A stretch of DNA of 64,000 nt from Verrucomicrobiia bacterium (GCA_036268055.1 DATAUW010000013.1:62001-126000); one strand, 5' to 3'. Shown: positions 43,522 through 52,787, counted from the first letter of the stretch. A program made the numbers and translations. The notes: generated by a model not told the origin, from the letters alone.

Positions 43522-45269
43522 AATCCAATTACGATAAATTCCCGGTGGTGGCGGTACCGGGCGCCGCAGGCGAATGCGTCGCCGGATGGGACGGCTGCAC
43601 CGAACGATTGCGGCAAGCGATTACCCAAAGATCCGCGCGCCGGACGGTTTTGTTGATTGATTGTTACCCCGGCGTGAATGAAACGGAGTTGCTGGAGCGC
43701 TTGGCAATTTCTTTGTCCGCCAAATTGGTTTTGCGCGCCAGCGAGGCCATGTTGTCTCACTCTACGATAGAATCGCTGGTTGCCCCGTTTCTTCGCGAAA
43801 ATGAACCGGTTTTCGGTTTTCTAGCCGACCTGACTCTCGAAAAATTTTTCGACAGTGAAAAAATTCAAGCGTTGAAACGGCAAGTGGCGCAAACGACCGA
43901 GGGGTTGATATTAATCGTTGGCTGCGGCGCCCGCCTGCTCGCCGACGGTGACATCTTGGTTTACGCAGATTTGGCGCGCTGGGAGATCCAACAGCGTTTT
44001 CGCCGGAATGAAATCGGCAATTTAGGTGTTCCAAACCGGCTTGAGCCAGCCAGCATAAAGTATCGCCGCGCGTTTTTTGTGGATTGGCGCGTGGCGGATC
44101 GTTGGAAGCGCGACCTGATCGGCGCGTGCGACTTCATGCTGGATACCAACCAACCGTCCCAGCCGAAACTTGCCAGCGGGAAAGCCGTGCGGAGCGGATT
44201 GCGACACGCTGTGACGAGGCCATTTCGCGTGGTGCCTTTTTTTGACCCGGCACCGTGGGGCGGCCAATGGATGAAACAAAAATTTGACCTCGATCCAAGC
44301 AATCCAAACTATGGCTGGTGCTTCGACTGCGTGCCGGAGGAGAACAGCCTTTTGCTTGGCTTTGACAACATCCATTTTGAAACTCCCGCGCTTAATTTGG
44401 TTTTTGATCAGCCACTGGGTTTATTGGGCGCGGCGGTTTACGCGCGATTCGGCGCAGAATTTCCCATTCGCTTTGATTTGCTGGATACTATGGGCGGCGG
44501 AAATCTTTCGTTTCAGGTGCATCCGCTGGCTGAATATATCCAAAAACATTTTGGCATGCCCTACACGCAGGACGAAAGCTACTACCTCCTCGACGCCGGT
44601 TCGAATGCAAAAGTCTATCTCGGCCTTGGCAGCGGGATTGATTCGCCATCCATGTTGCGCGATCTAAAGGCGGCCCAAAATGGCCAATGCCCCTTCCCAG
44701 TCGAGAAATATGCACAATCGTGGCCCGCCAAAAAGCATGATCATTATTTGATTCCGGCGGGGACCGTGCATTGTTCCGGCGCGAATTCCATGGTGTTGGA
44801 GATCAGCGCCACGCCCTATATTTTCACGTTTAAAATGTGGGACTGGGGCCGCATGGGCCTGGATGGCCACCCCCGTCCGATTCACTTGCAGCATGGTATT
44901 GACAACATTAATTGGGAGCGCACCCCACTTTGGGTGAAGCGCAATTTGATTAATCACATCCGGCCTTTGGCGTCGGGCGAAGGCTGGCGTGAGGAAGCCA
45001 CCGGACTGCAGGAAGGACACTTCATTGAAACGCGGCGGCATTGGTTTGACCGAAAGGTAACCCACGATACGAAAGGCACTGTAAATGTTCTCAACCTGGT
45101 GCAGGGAGACGAAGCAGTGGTGGAAAGTCCCGATAACGCTTTTGCTCCTTTCACAGTTCACTATGCTGAAACTTTCATTGTGCCCGCCCAGGTGGGACCC
45201 TATTCCATCCGGCCGCAGCATGAATCGGCTACCTCAAATTATGCGACTATGAAGGCATTTGTGCGGTGA
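43518..45269 (+). CDS. Class I mannose-6-phosphate isomerase with degenerate P-loop N-terminal domain
   Basis: 583 residues from ATG 43518, which overlaps the ROK stop codon (ATGA). Residues about 1-235 look like a nucleoside-kinase-like fold: TVLLIDCYPGVNETELLERL sits where a Walker A would be but lacks GKT. Residues about 240-583 are a class I phosphomannose isomerase: RVVPFFDPAPWGG, then the metal site Gln333 and His335 (NLSFQVHPLAE), Glu353 (QDESYYLL) and His418 (AGTVHCSGANSMVLEIS). The enzyme converts mannose-6-phosphate to fructose-6-phosphate. This long two-domain form is a known variant; the role of the N-terminal part is unknown to me. Confidence 0.88.
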   Translation: MKSNYDKFPVVAVPGAAGECVAGWDGCTERLRQAITQRSARRTVLLIDCYPGVNETELLERLAISLSAKLVLRASEAMLSHSTIESLVAPFLRENEPVFGFLADLTLEKFFDSEKIQALKRQVAQTTEGLILIVGCGARLLADGDILVYADLARWEIQQRFRRNEIGNLGVPNRLEPASIKYRRAFFVDWRVADRWKRDLIGACDFMLDTNQPSQPKLASGKAVRSGLRHAVTRPFRVVPFFDPAPWGGQWMKQKFDLDPSNPNYGWCFDCVPEENSLLLGFDNIHFETPALNLVFDQPLGLLGAAVYARFGAEFPIRFDLLDTMGGGNLSFQVHPLAEYIQKHFGMPYTQDESYYLLDAGSNAKVYLGLGSGIDSPSMLRDLKAAQNGQCPFPVEKYAQSWPAKKHDHYLIPAGTVHCSGANSMVLEISATPYIFTFKMWDWGRMGLDGHPRPIHLQHGIDNINWERTPLWVKRNLINHIRPLASGEGWREEATGLQEGHFIETRRHWFDRKVTHDTKGTVNVLNLVQGDEAVVESPDNAFAPFTVHYAETFIVPAQVGPYSIRPQHESATSNYATMKAFVR

Positions 45270-45690
45270 CGCATTCGCTTCATCAGGGTACTATGATTAG
45301 TCTTTGCGTAGACACTCATCCGCGCCTTGCCACTTGGCCGTACCAACCGGAACGCCCAAATCAATTCCAGTGCGTCAACAACCGCTTTGAGAAATTCAAA
45401 TTCGCCCCATCCCGCTGACGAATCCAACGAGCGCATCGCAGCGCGTAATGCCAGGCCTCAAAGTGCATTTCCGGGCAGGAAATTCAGGTGGCTGATTTGA
45501 ACACCTTGGTGCGGGACGTGGCTCAGCAGATGAATAAGTTTATGCAACCTTGATCTGAGGTCTTTTCAATTCGCATGTCACGGGCGAGCATCGCATTTTG
45601 GAAGACTGGAATCCGCATTATGAAAACATCTTACGACACGCAGTGGAATTTCATTAGGAAAACCAAGACGGGTTTCATCAGCGCGCAATC
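45270..45690. other. Gene-poor spacer with possible gene remnants
   Basis: 421 bases between two operon ends. One short plus-strand frame (about 45480-45553) ends in LNTLVRDVAQQMNKFMQP and a stop; this looks like the coiled-coil tail of a larger protein but has no body upstream because of stops. Another short frame starts at ATG 45620. Neither is supported as a gene. Confidence 0.45.
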
Positions 45691-47121
45691 TTACTTCATC
45701 GCTTCGCGTTCGACTTCTTCCCAGCCGCCGCCCAGGGCTTTGTAGAGGGCGATCAAATCTACGCTGACGGTGCGGTCGCTTTGGACCAGGGCATCCTGGG
45801 CTTCGTAAAGTGAGCGTTGCGAGTCGAGCACCCGGAGAAAATCCGCCAATCCATTTTTGTAAAGCTGGTTGGCGATGTCCACTGCGTTTTGATTGGCGGT
45901 CACGGCTTCGATCAATGATTGGCGGCGGATTTGTTCCTTCGCGTAAGCGACCAAGGCGCCTTCGACATCCTGGAACGCGCCGAGGACGGCTTGTTCATAG
46001 GTGGCGAGCGCTTGTTCTTCGCGTGCGTTTTGAACTTTCACATTGGAACGGATGCGGCCGCCATCGAATATTCGCCATTGCGCCGTCGGACCGATGGACC
46101 AGAAACGGCTGCCGCCAGTGAACCAATCGCTGGCGCTGACGCTTTGCAATCCAGCGTCGCCGGTGAGCGAGAATTTTGGAAAATAATCTGCGACGGCCAC
46201 GCCGATGCGCGCATTTGAGGCCGCGAGTTGCCGTTCCGCGCGGCGAATGTCGGGACGGCGGCGCAGCAAATCAGCGGGCAAACCGATCGGCACTTGCGGC
46301 GGCACGGAGGGTATGGGTTGTTCGGCGGATAATTCTTCGAGCAAGGTCCCGGGCCGCTGGCCGATGAGAACGTCGAGACGGTAAGTTGACTGGCGAAATC
46401 CGGTTTCGAGCGTCGGGACTTGTGCCTGAGTCGTCGAAAGCAACGCCGCGGCTTGCTGGACGTCGAGATCACTCGTCAGGCCGGACTTAAAACGGTCGCG
46501 GGTAAGTTCAAGGACGTCCTGTTGCGCTTTAATATTTTGTTGGACGATGGCGATTTCCTTTTGAAATCCGCGGGCCTCGACGTAGCTGCGCGCGACGTCG
46601 CCGAGCAATGACACAAGCACATCCCGCCGGCCAAATTCCGCCGCGCCAATTTCGGCCGTCGCCGCTTCCACCGCGCGGCGCGTGCCGCCGAATACATCTA
46701 TTTCCCACCTCGCGTCAAAGCCCGCCTGATAAACATTTGCTTCGAGCGGTTCACCCGGCGGGAATTCAGGAAAACCATTTCCACTCAAGCGCTCGCGTGT
46801 ATAGGAGCCGCTGGCATTGGCCGTGGGCCAAAAATCCGCCGCGACTACGCCGCGCGCCGCCCGCTCTTCGTGGACGCGCGCCGTGGCGACGCGCAAGTTC
46901 AGGTTTGAATGCACCGCGCGGGCGATGAGCGAATCAATTTCCGGATCGTGAAAGGTTTTCCACCAGTTGGTATCGGTCATCGGCGCATTCGTGGTTCCTC
47001 CGGCCAAGGGCGATGCCCATTCCGCGTGCGTGTCCGTTTTGGGCGGATGATAATCGGGCCCCACGCTGCAACCTGCGGCGAAAATCAATGATGCTGCGAC
47101 GATGAATAAAATCGCTTTCAT
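45691..47121 (-). CDS. Outer-membrane efflux lipoprotein (NodT/TolC family)
   Basis: 476 residues from ATG 47121, which overlaps the preceding stop (ATGA) and leads into a lipoprotein signal, IVAASLIFAAGCSVGPDYHPP, with lipidated Cys18; the upstream open frame is not used. The GCSVGPDYxPP start is the hallmark of NodT-type outer-membrane factors. Two helical repeats follow, with RWEIDVFGGTRRAVEAATAE and QWRIFDGGRIRSNVKVQNAR at equivalent positions and ADYFPKFSLTGDAG in the beta-barrel region. It is the exit duct for the EmrA/EmrB-like pair encoded upstream. It is the last gene of the operon. Confidence 0.92.
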   Translation of the reverse strand: MKAILFIVAASLIFAAGCSVGPDYHPPKTDTHAEWASPLAGGTTNAPMTDTNWWKTFHDPEIDSLIARAVHSNLNLRVATARVHEERAARGVVAADFWPTANASGSYTRERLSGNGFPEFPPGEPLEANVYQAGFDARWEIDVFGGTRRAVEAATAEIGAAEFGRRDVLVSLLGDVARSYVEARGFQKEIAIVQQNIKAQQDVLELTRDRFKSGLTSDLDVQQAAALLSTTQAQVPTLETGFRQSTYRLDVLIGQRPGTLLEELSAEQPIPSVPPQVPIGLPADLLRRRPDIRRAERQLAASNARIGVAVADYFPKFSLTGDAGLQSVSASDWFTGGSRFWSIGPTAQWRIFDGGRIRSNVKVQNAREEQALATYEQAVLGAFQDVEGALVAYAKEQIRRQSLIEAVTANQNAVDIANQLYKNGLADFLRVLDSQRSLYEAQDALVQSDRTVSVDLIALYKALGGGWEEVEREAMK

Positions 47122-47756
47122 GATTTGATAGCGGCTTCGCGCTGGTTGGCTTGATCCATCAAATGCAGGATCGTCTCCACGGTGGCATCGTCTCCAATGG
47201 AAGTGTTGAGCATGCAATCGTAGAGCGGGCGCGACGGCCACTGCACTCCAAAATAATGTTTGATGAATTCCGCGCGCTCCGCATCCACGTTGTCCACGAG
47301 GTCCACGGCTTTGGCTTCATCTTTTACGTCTCCCATCACCCGATGAAACCGGTAATCGCGTGGCGCGTAAAGGAACACACAGTATTTGTCGTGCCGTTTG
47401 CGCAAATAATAAGGCGCGGCCCGGCCGACGATCACGCAGTTGCCCGCCTCTGCCGCTTCTTCGAGAACTTTTTTTGTAAAATGAATCAGGCAATCCGAAT
47501 CGAGCACATCGGCATCCACAAATTCCACGCTGCGCTCGTGGCTGCCGCGCCAGAAAACTTTACTCAAACGGTACAGCCACGGGTCCATGCGTTCCTGGCG
47601 TTTCGCGCAATCTTCAGGCGAAACCTTGGCGAGCCGGGCAATGGACTCGGTCAGTTGCTGGTCGAGCAATTTCCAGCCGAGCCGTTGCGCGGCTTTTTCC
47701 GCGATAACGCTGCCGCCGGCTCCGTATTCCCGTTCGATGACCAAAATGCGTTTCAT
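47118..47756 (-). CDS. Cytidylate-kinase-like protein
   Basis: 212 residues. The N-terminus ILVIEREYGAGGSVIAEKAA has a P-loop-like GAGG sequence, followed by LGWKLLDQQLTESIARLAKV; this is the pattern of the cytidylate-kinase-like family (AAA-type NMP-kinase fold). A second conserved stretch is NCVIVGRAAPYYLRKRHDKY and then VFLYAPRDYRFHRVM, close to the DADVF-like and RxxR motifs of CMP kinases. The C-terminus contains YDCMLNTSIGDDATVETILH, also typical. Substrate is unknown, and standard housekeeping Cmk differs. It is placed between the EmrB-like transporter and the outer-membrane factor and is coupled to the latter by ATGA. Confidence 0.85.
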   Translation of the reverse strand: MKRILVIEREYGAGGSVIAEKAAQRLGWKLLDQQLTESIARLAKVSPEDCAKRQERMDPWLYRLSKVFWRGSHERSVEFVDADVLDSDCLIHFTKKVLEEAAEAGNCVIVGRAAPYYLRKRHDKYCVFLYAPRDYRFHRVMGDVKDEAKAVDLVDNVDAERAEFIKHYFGVQWPSRPLYDCMLNTSIGDDATVETILHLMDQANQREAAIKS

Positions 47757-47788
47757 GGTTTATCGTTAAAATGATTTTAGCTCACAAT

Positions 47789-49381
47789 TTAATGCACCGC
47801 CACTGGGCGTCCGCCTTTCACGTTTTTTAACAGCAACACGCCAACGATCGAAATGCCGCACACCCACGCGATGACATAGAATAATTGCATGAAGGCCCAG
47901 TAGTCGGCTTGTTGCAGCACCAAATTATAAATCGAGGCTTGCGCCCGCTGAAGCGCGTCGGGCACACCGTAACTGGCGCTGTAAACGTGCTGTGCCGCCA
48001 GCAGGCGTTGTTGATACAGCGGATTGAGCGGGGTCACCTGTCCCACCATGAAAACTTGGTGCGCCTGCGCAAATCGTTCGAGCATGGTCGAGACGAAGGA
48101 TATGCCGATGCCGCCACCGATGTTGCGCGCGAGGTTTTGAATGCCGGTGCCGCTGCCGATTTGTTCGTTGGTGAGCGTTCCCAAAGCCAGTCCGGTGAGC
48201 GGCACGAAAATAAAACCGGTGCCGAACCCATTCAGCACATTCGCCGGCACGATATTTCGCATTGAAACATCCAGCGTGAATCGGCTGAACAAAAAGCTCG
48301 CGATCCCGAAAATCAGAAAACCGAACGCCACCAAAAAACGTGGATTGACCTTTTGCACCAGCGCACCCACCAGGAACAAAGCCACGACCGCGCCCAGCCC
48401 GCGCGGGCTTACAGTGAGCCCGGAGTCCAGCGCTGTATATCCCAAGAGTGTTTGAAGAAACAAAGGTTGCAGTGTGATCAATGCGTACAAGCATGCGCCG
48501 AACATTCCAAACAGTAGACAACCGATCGCGAAATTTCGATTTTTTAGCACATGCAAATCCACAATCGGAGAGGACGTGCTCAGCGATCTCCATACGAACG
48601 TAAACATCGAGATCACCGAGATCGCCGCAAACCAGCGTATCCACAGTGCTCCAAACCAATCGTCCTGCTGCCCCTTGTCGAGAATGATTTGCAACGTCGC
48701 CAGCCAAATGCTGAGCAACCCGAAGCCAATGGCATCAAAGCGTGTTCGCTTCGCATTGCGGATGTAAGGCGGATCTTCCACAAACATGGAGATGAGAAAT
48801 ACCGCCAGCGCGCCCACCGGAATATTAATATAAAAGGACCAGCGCCACGAATAGCTGTCCGTAAGCCAGCCACCCAGCGTCGGGCCGATGATCGGCGCGC
48901 AAATCACACCGAGGCCATACACAGCCATCGCCACACCGCGTTTTGCCGGTGGAAAACTCTCGAGCAAAATAGCCTGCGCAAGCGGTTGCAACGCGCCGCC
49001 GCCCGCCCCTTGGATCACGCGCGCGAGAATCAGCATTCCGAGGTTCGTCGCCGCGCCGCACGCAAACGAGGACAGCGTAAAAATGATGATGCAGCCGATA
49101 AGAAATCGTTTACGCCCGAAATAATTTGAGAACCACGCACTCACTGGCAGCACGATCGCGTTTGAGACAAGGTAACTCGTCAGCACCCATGTTGCCTCGT
49201 CGCGGCTCGCGCCAAGGTTGCCCGCGATGTAGGGCAGCGCGACAGAGGCGATGGAAGTGTCCAGTACTTCCATGAACGTCGCGAGCATGACCGCGGCGGC
49301 GATCCACCACGGATTGACGCGTGGACGCCATTCCGCAACCGGTACGTGAATTTCCCCGGCAGTGGCGGCAGCCGCGCTCAT
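47789..49381 (-). CDS. MFS multidrug exporter, DHA2 (EmrB/QacA) family
   Basis: 530 residues with 14 predicted membrane helices. DHA2 motifs are LDTSIASVALPYIAGNLG in helix 1, WVLTSYLVSNAIVLPVSAWF, the motif A-like FGRKRFLIGC, and the motif C-like GLGVICAPIIGPTLGGWLTD. With the EmrA-like adaptor encoded before it (4-base overlap, ATGA) and the TolC-like factor encoded after it, it forms a tripartite drug exporter. Substrates are probably hydrophobic compounds; nothing in the sequence narrows this. Confidence 0.92.
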   Translation of the reverse strand: MSAAAATAGEIHVPVAEWRPRVNPWWIAAAVMLATFMEVLDTSIASVALPYIAGNLGASRDEATWVLTSYLVSNAIVLPVSAWFSNYFGRKRFLIGCIIIFTLSSFACGAATNLGMLILARVIQGAGGGALQPLAQAILLESFPPAKRGVAMAVYGLGVICAPIIGPTLGGWLTDSYSWRWSFYINIPVGALAVFLISMFVEDPPYIRNAKRTRFDAIGFGLLSIWLATLQIILDKGQQDDWFGALWIRWFAAISVISMFTFVWRSLSTSSPIVDLHVLKNRNFAIGCLLFGMFGACLYALITLQPLFLQTLLGYTALDSGLTVSPRGLGAVVALFLVGALVQKVNPRFLVAFGFLIFGIASFLFSRFTLDVSMRNIVPANVLNGFGTGFIFVPLTGLALGTLTNEQIGSGTGIQNLARNIGGGIGISFVSTMLERFAQAHQVFMVGQVTPLNPLYQQRLLAAQHVYSASYGVPDALQRAQASIYNLVLQQADYWAFMQLFYVIAWVCGISIVGVLLLKNVKGGRPVAVH

Positions 49382-50481
49382 TTCACTTTCACCTCGGGCA
49401 CGACCGACATGCCGGGCGCAATATCTAATTGCGCGTCGAGCGGTTCATCGAAAACAATTTTGACGGGAATGCGTTGAACCACTTTCACATAATTACCTAC
49501 GGCATTTTCCGCCGGCAAAAGGCTGAAGCGCGCGCCGGTTCCTGCCTGCAAACTCTGGACCTTGCCTTTGAATTTCCGCTTGGGATAGGCATCAATCGTC
49601 ATCGTGACCGGCTGGCCGGGACGCATGTTGGCTAATTGCGTTTCCTTGAAATTCGCCACGACCCAGACTTCTTTCGGCACCAGGGCGAGCAGCGATTGGC
49701 TCACTTGCAGGTAAGCCCCCTGCTCCACCGTGCGGCGGGTGACGCGCCCACTCACGGGTGCAGTGATTTTCGTGTAAGAAAGGTCGAGTTCGGCCTGGTG
49801 AAGTTTCGCCTCGGCTTGCTTGACGACGGCTTCAGCGGTCTCGGCGTTCACGCGGCTGAGCGCGACTTGCGCGTCGGCGGCTTTGGTTAGATTGGTGGCG
49901 ACATTCACGTTCGCAATCGTCACCTTGGCCTGGGCTTGCGCGAGGTCGAGTTGTGTGCCGGAAATCGCCCGCGCTTCCACGGTTGAATAGCGTTGTAAAT
50001 CCGCCTTGGCGCGGATCGCGTCGGCCTCGGACGCCGCTTCCTGCGCGCGATCCTGATCCGCCTTGGCTTGATCCACCGTGATCTGCGCTTTGGCTTGTTC
50101 GAGCTGGCCCTGCGCGGTCTTCAGGTCGGCCTGCGCCTGCGTGACTTTCGTTTCGTAATCGCTCGGATCAATTTCCACCAGCAAGTCTCCCTGCTGGACA
50201 ATTTGATTATCGTCCACCAATAGTTTCACGACCGGTCCCGAAACGCGCGGACTCACAATCGTGACGTGGTTCTCGATGAACGCATCGTCGGTGGATTCAT
50301 ACGGGGCGACGCATTGAATGTAATAAATGACGACGGCCACGATCACGATCAAGCCGACGGCGCCAAGAATAAATGGCATCTTTTTCTTTTTTATGCGTGG
50401 CGGCGGCGCGGGCGGCAAAGTGCCTGGCTCGGCTCCAGCCAAAGTAGTTTTTATTCCTGTCGCCGCTGGTTTTTCGTCCAT
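49378..50481 (-). CDS. HlyD/EmrA-family efflux adaptor
   Basis: 367 residues from ATG 50481, which has AAAGGA six bases upstream on the minus strand; an ATG at 50505 in the same frame is less well placed. A single membrane helix lies at about 30-50 (PFILGAVGLIVIVAVVIYYI). The lipoyl-like half-motif is FIENHVTIVSPRVSGPVVKL and the matching C-terminal half is LDLSYTKITAPVSGRVTRRT. A long Ala/Gln/Lys coiled coil (about 95-215) lies between them. The C-terminal barrel has WVVANFKETQLANMRPGQP, typical of EmrA. It links the inner-membrane pump to the outer-membrane factor. It is the first gene of the operon. Confidence 0.92.
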   Translation of the reverse strand: MDEKPAATGIKTTLAGAEPGTLPPAPPPRIKKKKMPFILGAVGLIVIVAVVIYYIQCVAPYESTDDAFIENHVTIVSPRVSGPVVKLLVDDNQIVQQGDLLVEIDPSDYETKVTQAQADLKTAQGQLEQAKAQITVDQAKADQDRAQEAASEADAIRAKADLQRYSTVEARAISGTQLDLAQAQAKVTIANVNVATNLTKAADAQVALSRVNAETAEAVVKQAEAKLHQAELDLSYTKITAPVSGRVTRRTVEQGAYLQVSQSLLALVPKEVWVVANFKETQLANMRPGQPVTMTIDAYPKRKFKGKVQSLQAGTGARFSLLPAENAVGNYVKVVQRIPVKIVFDEPLDAQLDIAPGMSVVPEVKVK

Positions 50482-50746
50482 CGCAGTTCCTTTCGATAAT
50501 TGCAACTACCTTAACGCATTTTATGAAAAATGAGCGGGCAAATAACGAACGGCAATAATATATGCGTCCATTTTTGTTGTATTGCGTGCCGCGACGGTCG
50601 GATGGCCGAGGCATTAGCCGGGCGCGCTTGTGCAACCCGACTCGCTGCCGATGAATACGTCCAACCCCGCGCAATGTCACGCCGAAAACATTAATCGAAT
50701 CAACTTGACGAATCTCCATGCTTCGACACGAATAACCCGGTCATCT

Positions 50747-51373
50747 ATGAAATTTCCAAAAGCTATTCTTCTCACGACCGTTGTGGCGATGGCGTTGTTC
50801 GCTCACAAGTCTTTTTCCGTTCCGCTCGATGCCGCCGCGATTGCCAGCGAACCGTCGCCCGGACTAAAGGACACCGTCGTATTGATTATTCGCCACGCTG
50901 AAAAGCCCGAAGAAGGAGCCGAGTTATCGCCCACCGGTCAGCAACGCGCCATCGCCTACGTGAACTATTTCAAGAACTTCACCGTGAATTCAAAGCCACT
51001 GCGGCCGGATTATTTGGTTGCCACAGCAGACTCGGAGAAAAGCCGCCGCCCACGTTTGACACTCTTACCGCTCGCGCAGGATCTCGGTTTGACCATTGAT
51101 AACCACGTTAAGAATAAAAATTTTGCGAACGAAGTCGAAGACCTTCGCACAACACATCACGGAAAATGCGTTCTCATCGCTTGGCATCATGAAAAAATTC
51201 CGGACCTCATTGAAGGTCTCGGCGCAGATCCAAACAAACTTTTTCCCGGTGGCAAATGGCCTTCGGGAATTTTTAACTGGGTGATCGAATTGCACTACGA
51301 TCACGAGGGACGCTTGATTCCCAGTGAGTGCAAACGCATCAACGAAAAACTTCTGCCGGGCGATTCCGATTAA
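50747..51373 (+). CDS. Exported histidine-phosphatase-family protein
   Basis: 208 residues from ATG 50747, chosen because a signal peptide follows (AILLTTVVAMALFAHKSFS); the frame is open upstream without signal features. The phosphohistidine motif is VVLIIRHAEKPEEGAELSPT, with His50 as nucleophile. The second His is expected in LIAWHHEKIPDLIE. The region between them is short, as in SixA-like or small phosphatases. The substrate is unknown; export suggests action on extracellular or periplasmic phosphoesters. It is divergent from the emr-type operon. Confidence 0.82.
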   Translation: MKFPKAILLTTVVAMALFAHKSFSVPLDAAAIASEPSPGLKDTVVLIIRHAEKPEEGAELSPTGQQRAIAYVNYFKNFTVNSKPLRPDYLVATADSEKSRRPRLTLLPLAQDLGLTIDNHVKNKNFANEVEDLRTTHHGKCVLIAWHHEKIPDLIEGLGADPNKLFPGGKWPSGIFNWVIELHYDHEGRLIPSECKRINEKLLPGDSD

Positions 51374-51388
51374 GGAACACGCCGTCCG

Positions 51389-51943
51389 TCAGTTTTTCTT
51401 CGGGCCGCTCTCCACCATCTTCTTGAAATCGTCGGTGGACGCCTTGACCAGCGCCTTTGGGCCGGTCATACGCACGAATACCGCGCCATCATCGGAATCA
51501 ATGATCGCGCCTTGCAAAGCATAATCCGGCATCGGCGTGAGCGTGCTGCCGGGCATGCCGCTTTTATAAGTCCCCTCGGCGGACGCATAAGTAATCTTGG
51601 TCTTGCCGACCGTGACCTCCTCTTTCGCCGCGTGGATTTGATCACGTGGCTCAGCGAATTGCCGCATCCAACGATCCACATTCGCCTGCACGCCGCCCGC
51701 CGCGCCCGGGCCGAATTGGAAGAACACGATTTCCGCGACCGCCTTGGTATCAGGATCGGAAACTTTTAGTTGCGCCTTGCGCATTTCCGAAGTGACCTCG
51801 ACCCATTCAAATTTTGCCGGGCGCGTGAAAGTGAATTCACCAACCGTGAACGTCGCCGGCGCATCCGCGCGCACCGCCGTCAACGAAGCCAGCAAAATAA
51901 TCAAACCGAGGAACCGCCGGGAGGCAACTGTGGCAAATTTCAT
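51389..51943 (-). CDS. Exported protein of unknown function
   Basis: 184 residues from ATG 51943, the start that gives a signal peptide (RRFLGLIILLASLTAVRADA); the frame is open further upstream. The mature part begins with TFTVGEFTFTRPAKFEWVEV and contains the acidic, beta-type segment AVAEIVFFQFGPGAAGGVQANVDRW; similar proteins of unknown function occur in Planctomycetes and Verrucomicrobia as far as I recall. It has no recognised catalytic motif. Its 3' end faces the phosphatase gene, 15 bases away. Confidence 0.75.
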   Translation of the reverse strand: MKFATVASRRFLGLIILLASLTAVRADAPATFTVGEFTFTRPAKFEWVEVTSEMRKAQLKVSDPDTKAVAEIVFFQFGPGAAGGVQANVDRWMRQFAEPRDQIHAAKEEVTVGKTKITYASAEGTYKSGMPGSTLTPMPDYALQGAIIDSDDGAVFVRMTGPKALVKASTDDFKKMVESGPKKN

Positions 51944-52155
51944 AGTGGCCAAACAATAAGAAAACGCATTGCAAAAGTGAAGCGGATAAAATGTTCGGGC
52001 AATAGCAGTTTTGAAACTCTCACCCAAAAAAAGGAGGGGAGCCTCCAGGCTCCCCACTGCCTCGTAGGATTACATCACTCTTGCGAATGAAGTTTGAGGC
52101 AAAGCTAGATTCGCCCCATGCGCGTTTTTGTCAAACGAAAATGCAAGGCCGGTAT

Positions 52156-52305
52156 TCAGAGAACGTCTTTGCCCGCCGCGCGACCTTGCCGCTCCTGAAT
52201 TTTGCGCGCGAGTTCCTTTCGCCGCCGATGCGCCTGATGATACGGCAAAACGAAATACACACCCGCGAGCAAAACGGTCACCCCAATGGCTGCACCTGTC
52301 ATCAT
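52156..52305 (-). CDS. Small single-pass membrane protein
   Basis: 49 residues from ATG 52305 (a second ATG follows at 52302). One membrane helix (TGAAIGVTVLLAGVYFVLPY) is followed by a strongly basic cytoplasmic tail (HQAHRRRKELARKIQERQGR). This topology resembles small accessory proteins of membrane complexes such as CcmD-like proteins, but no family can be assigned. It lies between two gene-poor stretches. Coding support is the clean helix-plus-basic-tail pattern only. Confidence 0.55.
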   Translation of the reverse strand: MMTGAAIGVTVLLAGVYFVLPYHQAHRRRKELARKIQERQGRAAGKDVL

Positions 52306-52787
52306 AACCAAGATTGTTGCGTGTTTTAACCGGCAAAACCGTCAAGGGTGGGTTGAACCAAACCAACACACACGCGAAATAAAAAGAAGCTTTCTTGGGT
52401 AAACCTTAATGGGAAGGTCTAAAACCTTTACCCCAACTATAAAAAAATGTCAAATCCGATATTCTGGTATTTGTATGGATCACCTAAAAGGACGTGGGAC
52501 GCAGCGAAAACGATTGGCGACCCTAATGAGAATCAAACCCCATTTCGATGCCTCCACCAAACCCGCTAAACGCCATATCAAGCCTGATTTATAGCCTTTT
52601 TGTGAGCTTTTACAAAACTCTCCATTCACTTGCGACATTTTGATGGGACTCTTAAAGGCGAAAGCCAGTAGCCAATTTCCGCACCCCCTCATACTTAATT
52701 CATGCCACTTCCCCTCGCGCTGCATCTCGGCAAGCAAGCCGAACAAAATATTTTTTGGCGCTTCACCGAAAGCGGTCATAATGCCAC
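52306..52787. other. Gene-poor stretch left of the tRNA-Glu region
   Basis: 482 bases. An inverted repeat GGGTAAA/TTTACCC lies at 52397-52433, and the degenerate tRNA-Glu end at 52515-52540 is listed separately. A 99-residue minus-strand frame runs through the tRNA-like piece and is not regarded as a gene. Confidence 0.5.
52515..52540 (-). repeat. Degenerate direct copy of the tRNA-Glu 3' end (possible att scar)
   Basis: These 26 bases match the tRNA-Glu 3' end at 53344-53369 in the same orientation at 23 of 26 positions, including the CCA and acceptor strand (TGGCGACCCTAA on the plus strand). Sequences outside the match differ. The copy lies on the 3' side of the tRNA, where integrases duplicate tRNA ends. 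Confidence 0.6.

Noticed and set aside
45480-45553. Possible tail of a chemotaxis-receptor-like coiled coil
   Set aside because: Only about 25 residues between stops, with no upstream body; not enough to call a remnant gene.
52480-52779. 99-residue minus-strand frame
   Set aside because: It runs through the tRNA-like duplicate and has no domain pattern; the tRNA match explains the sequence better.
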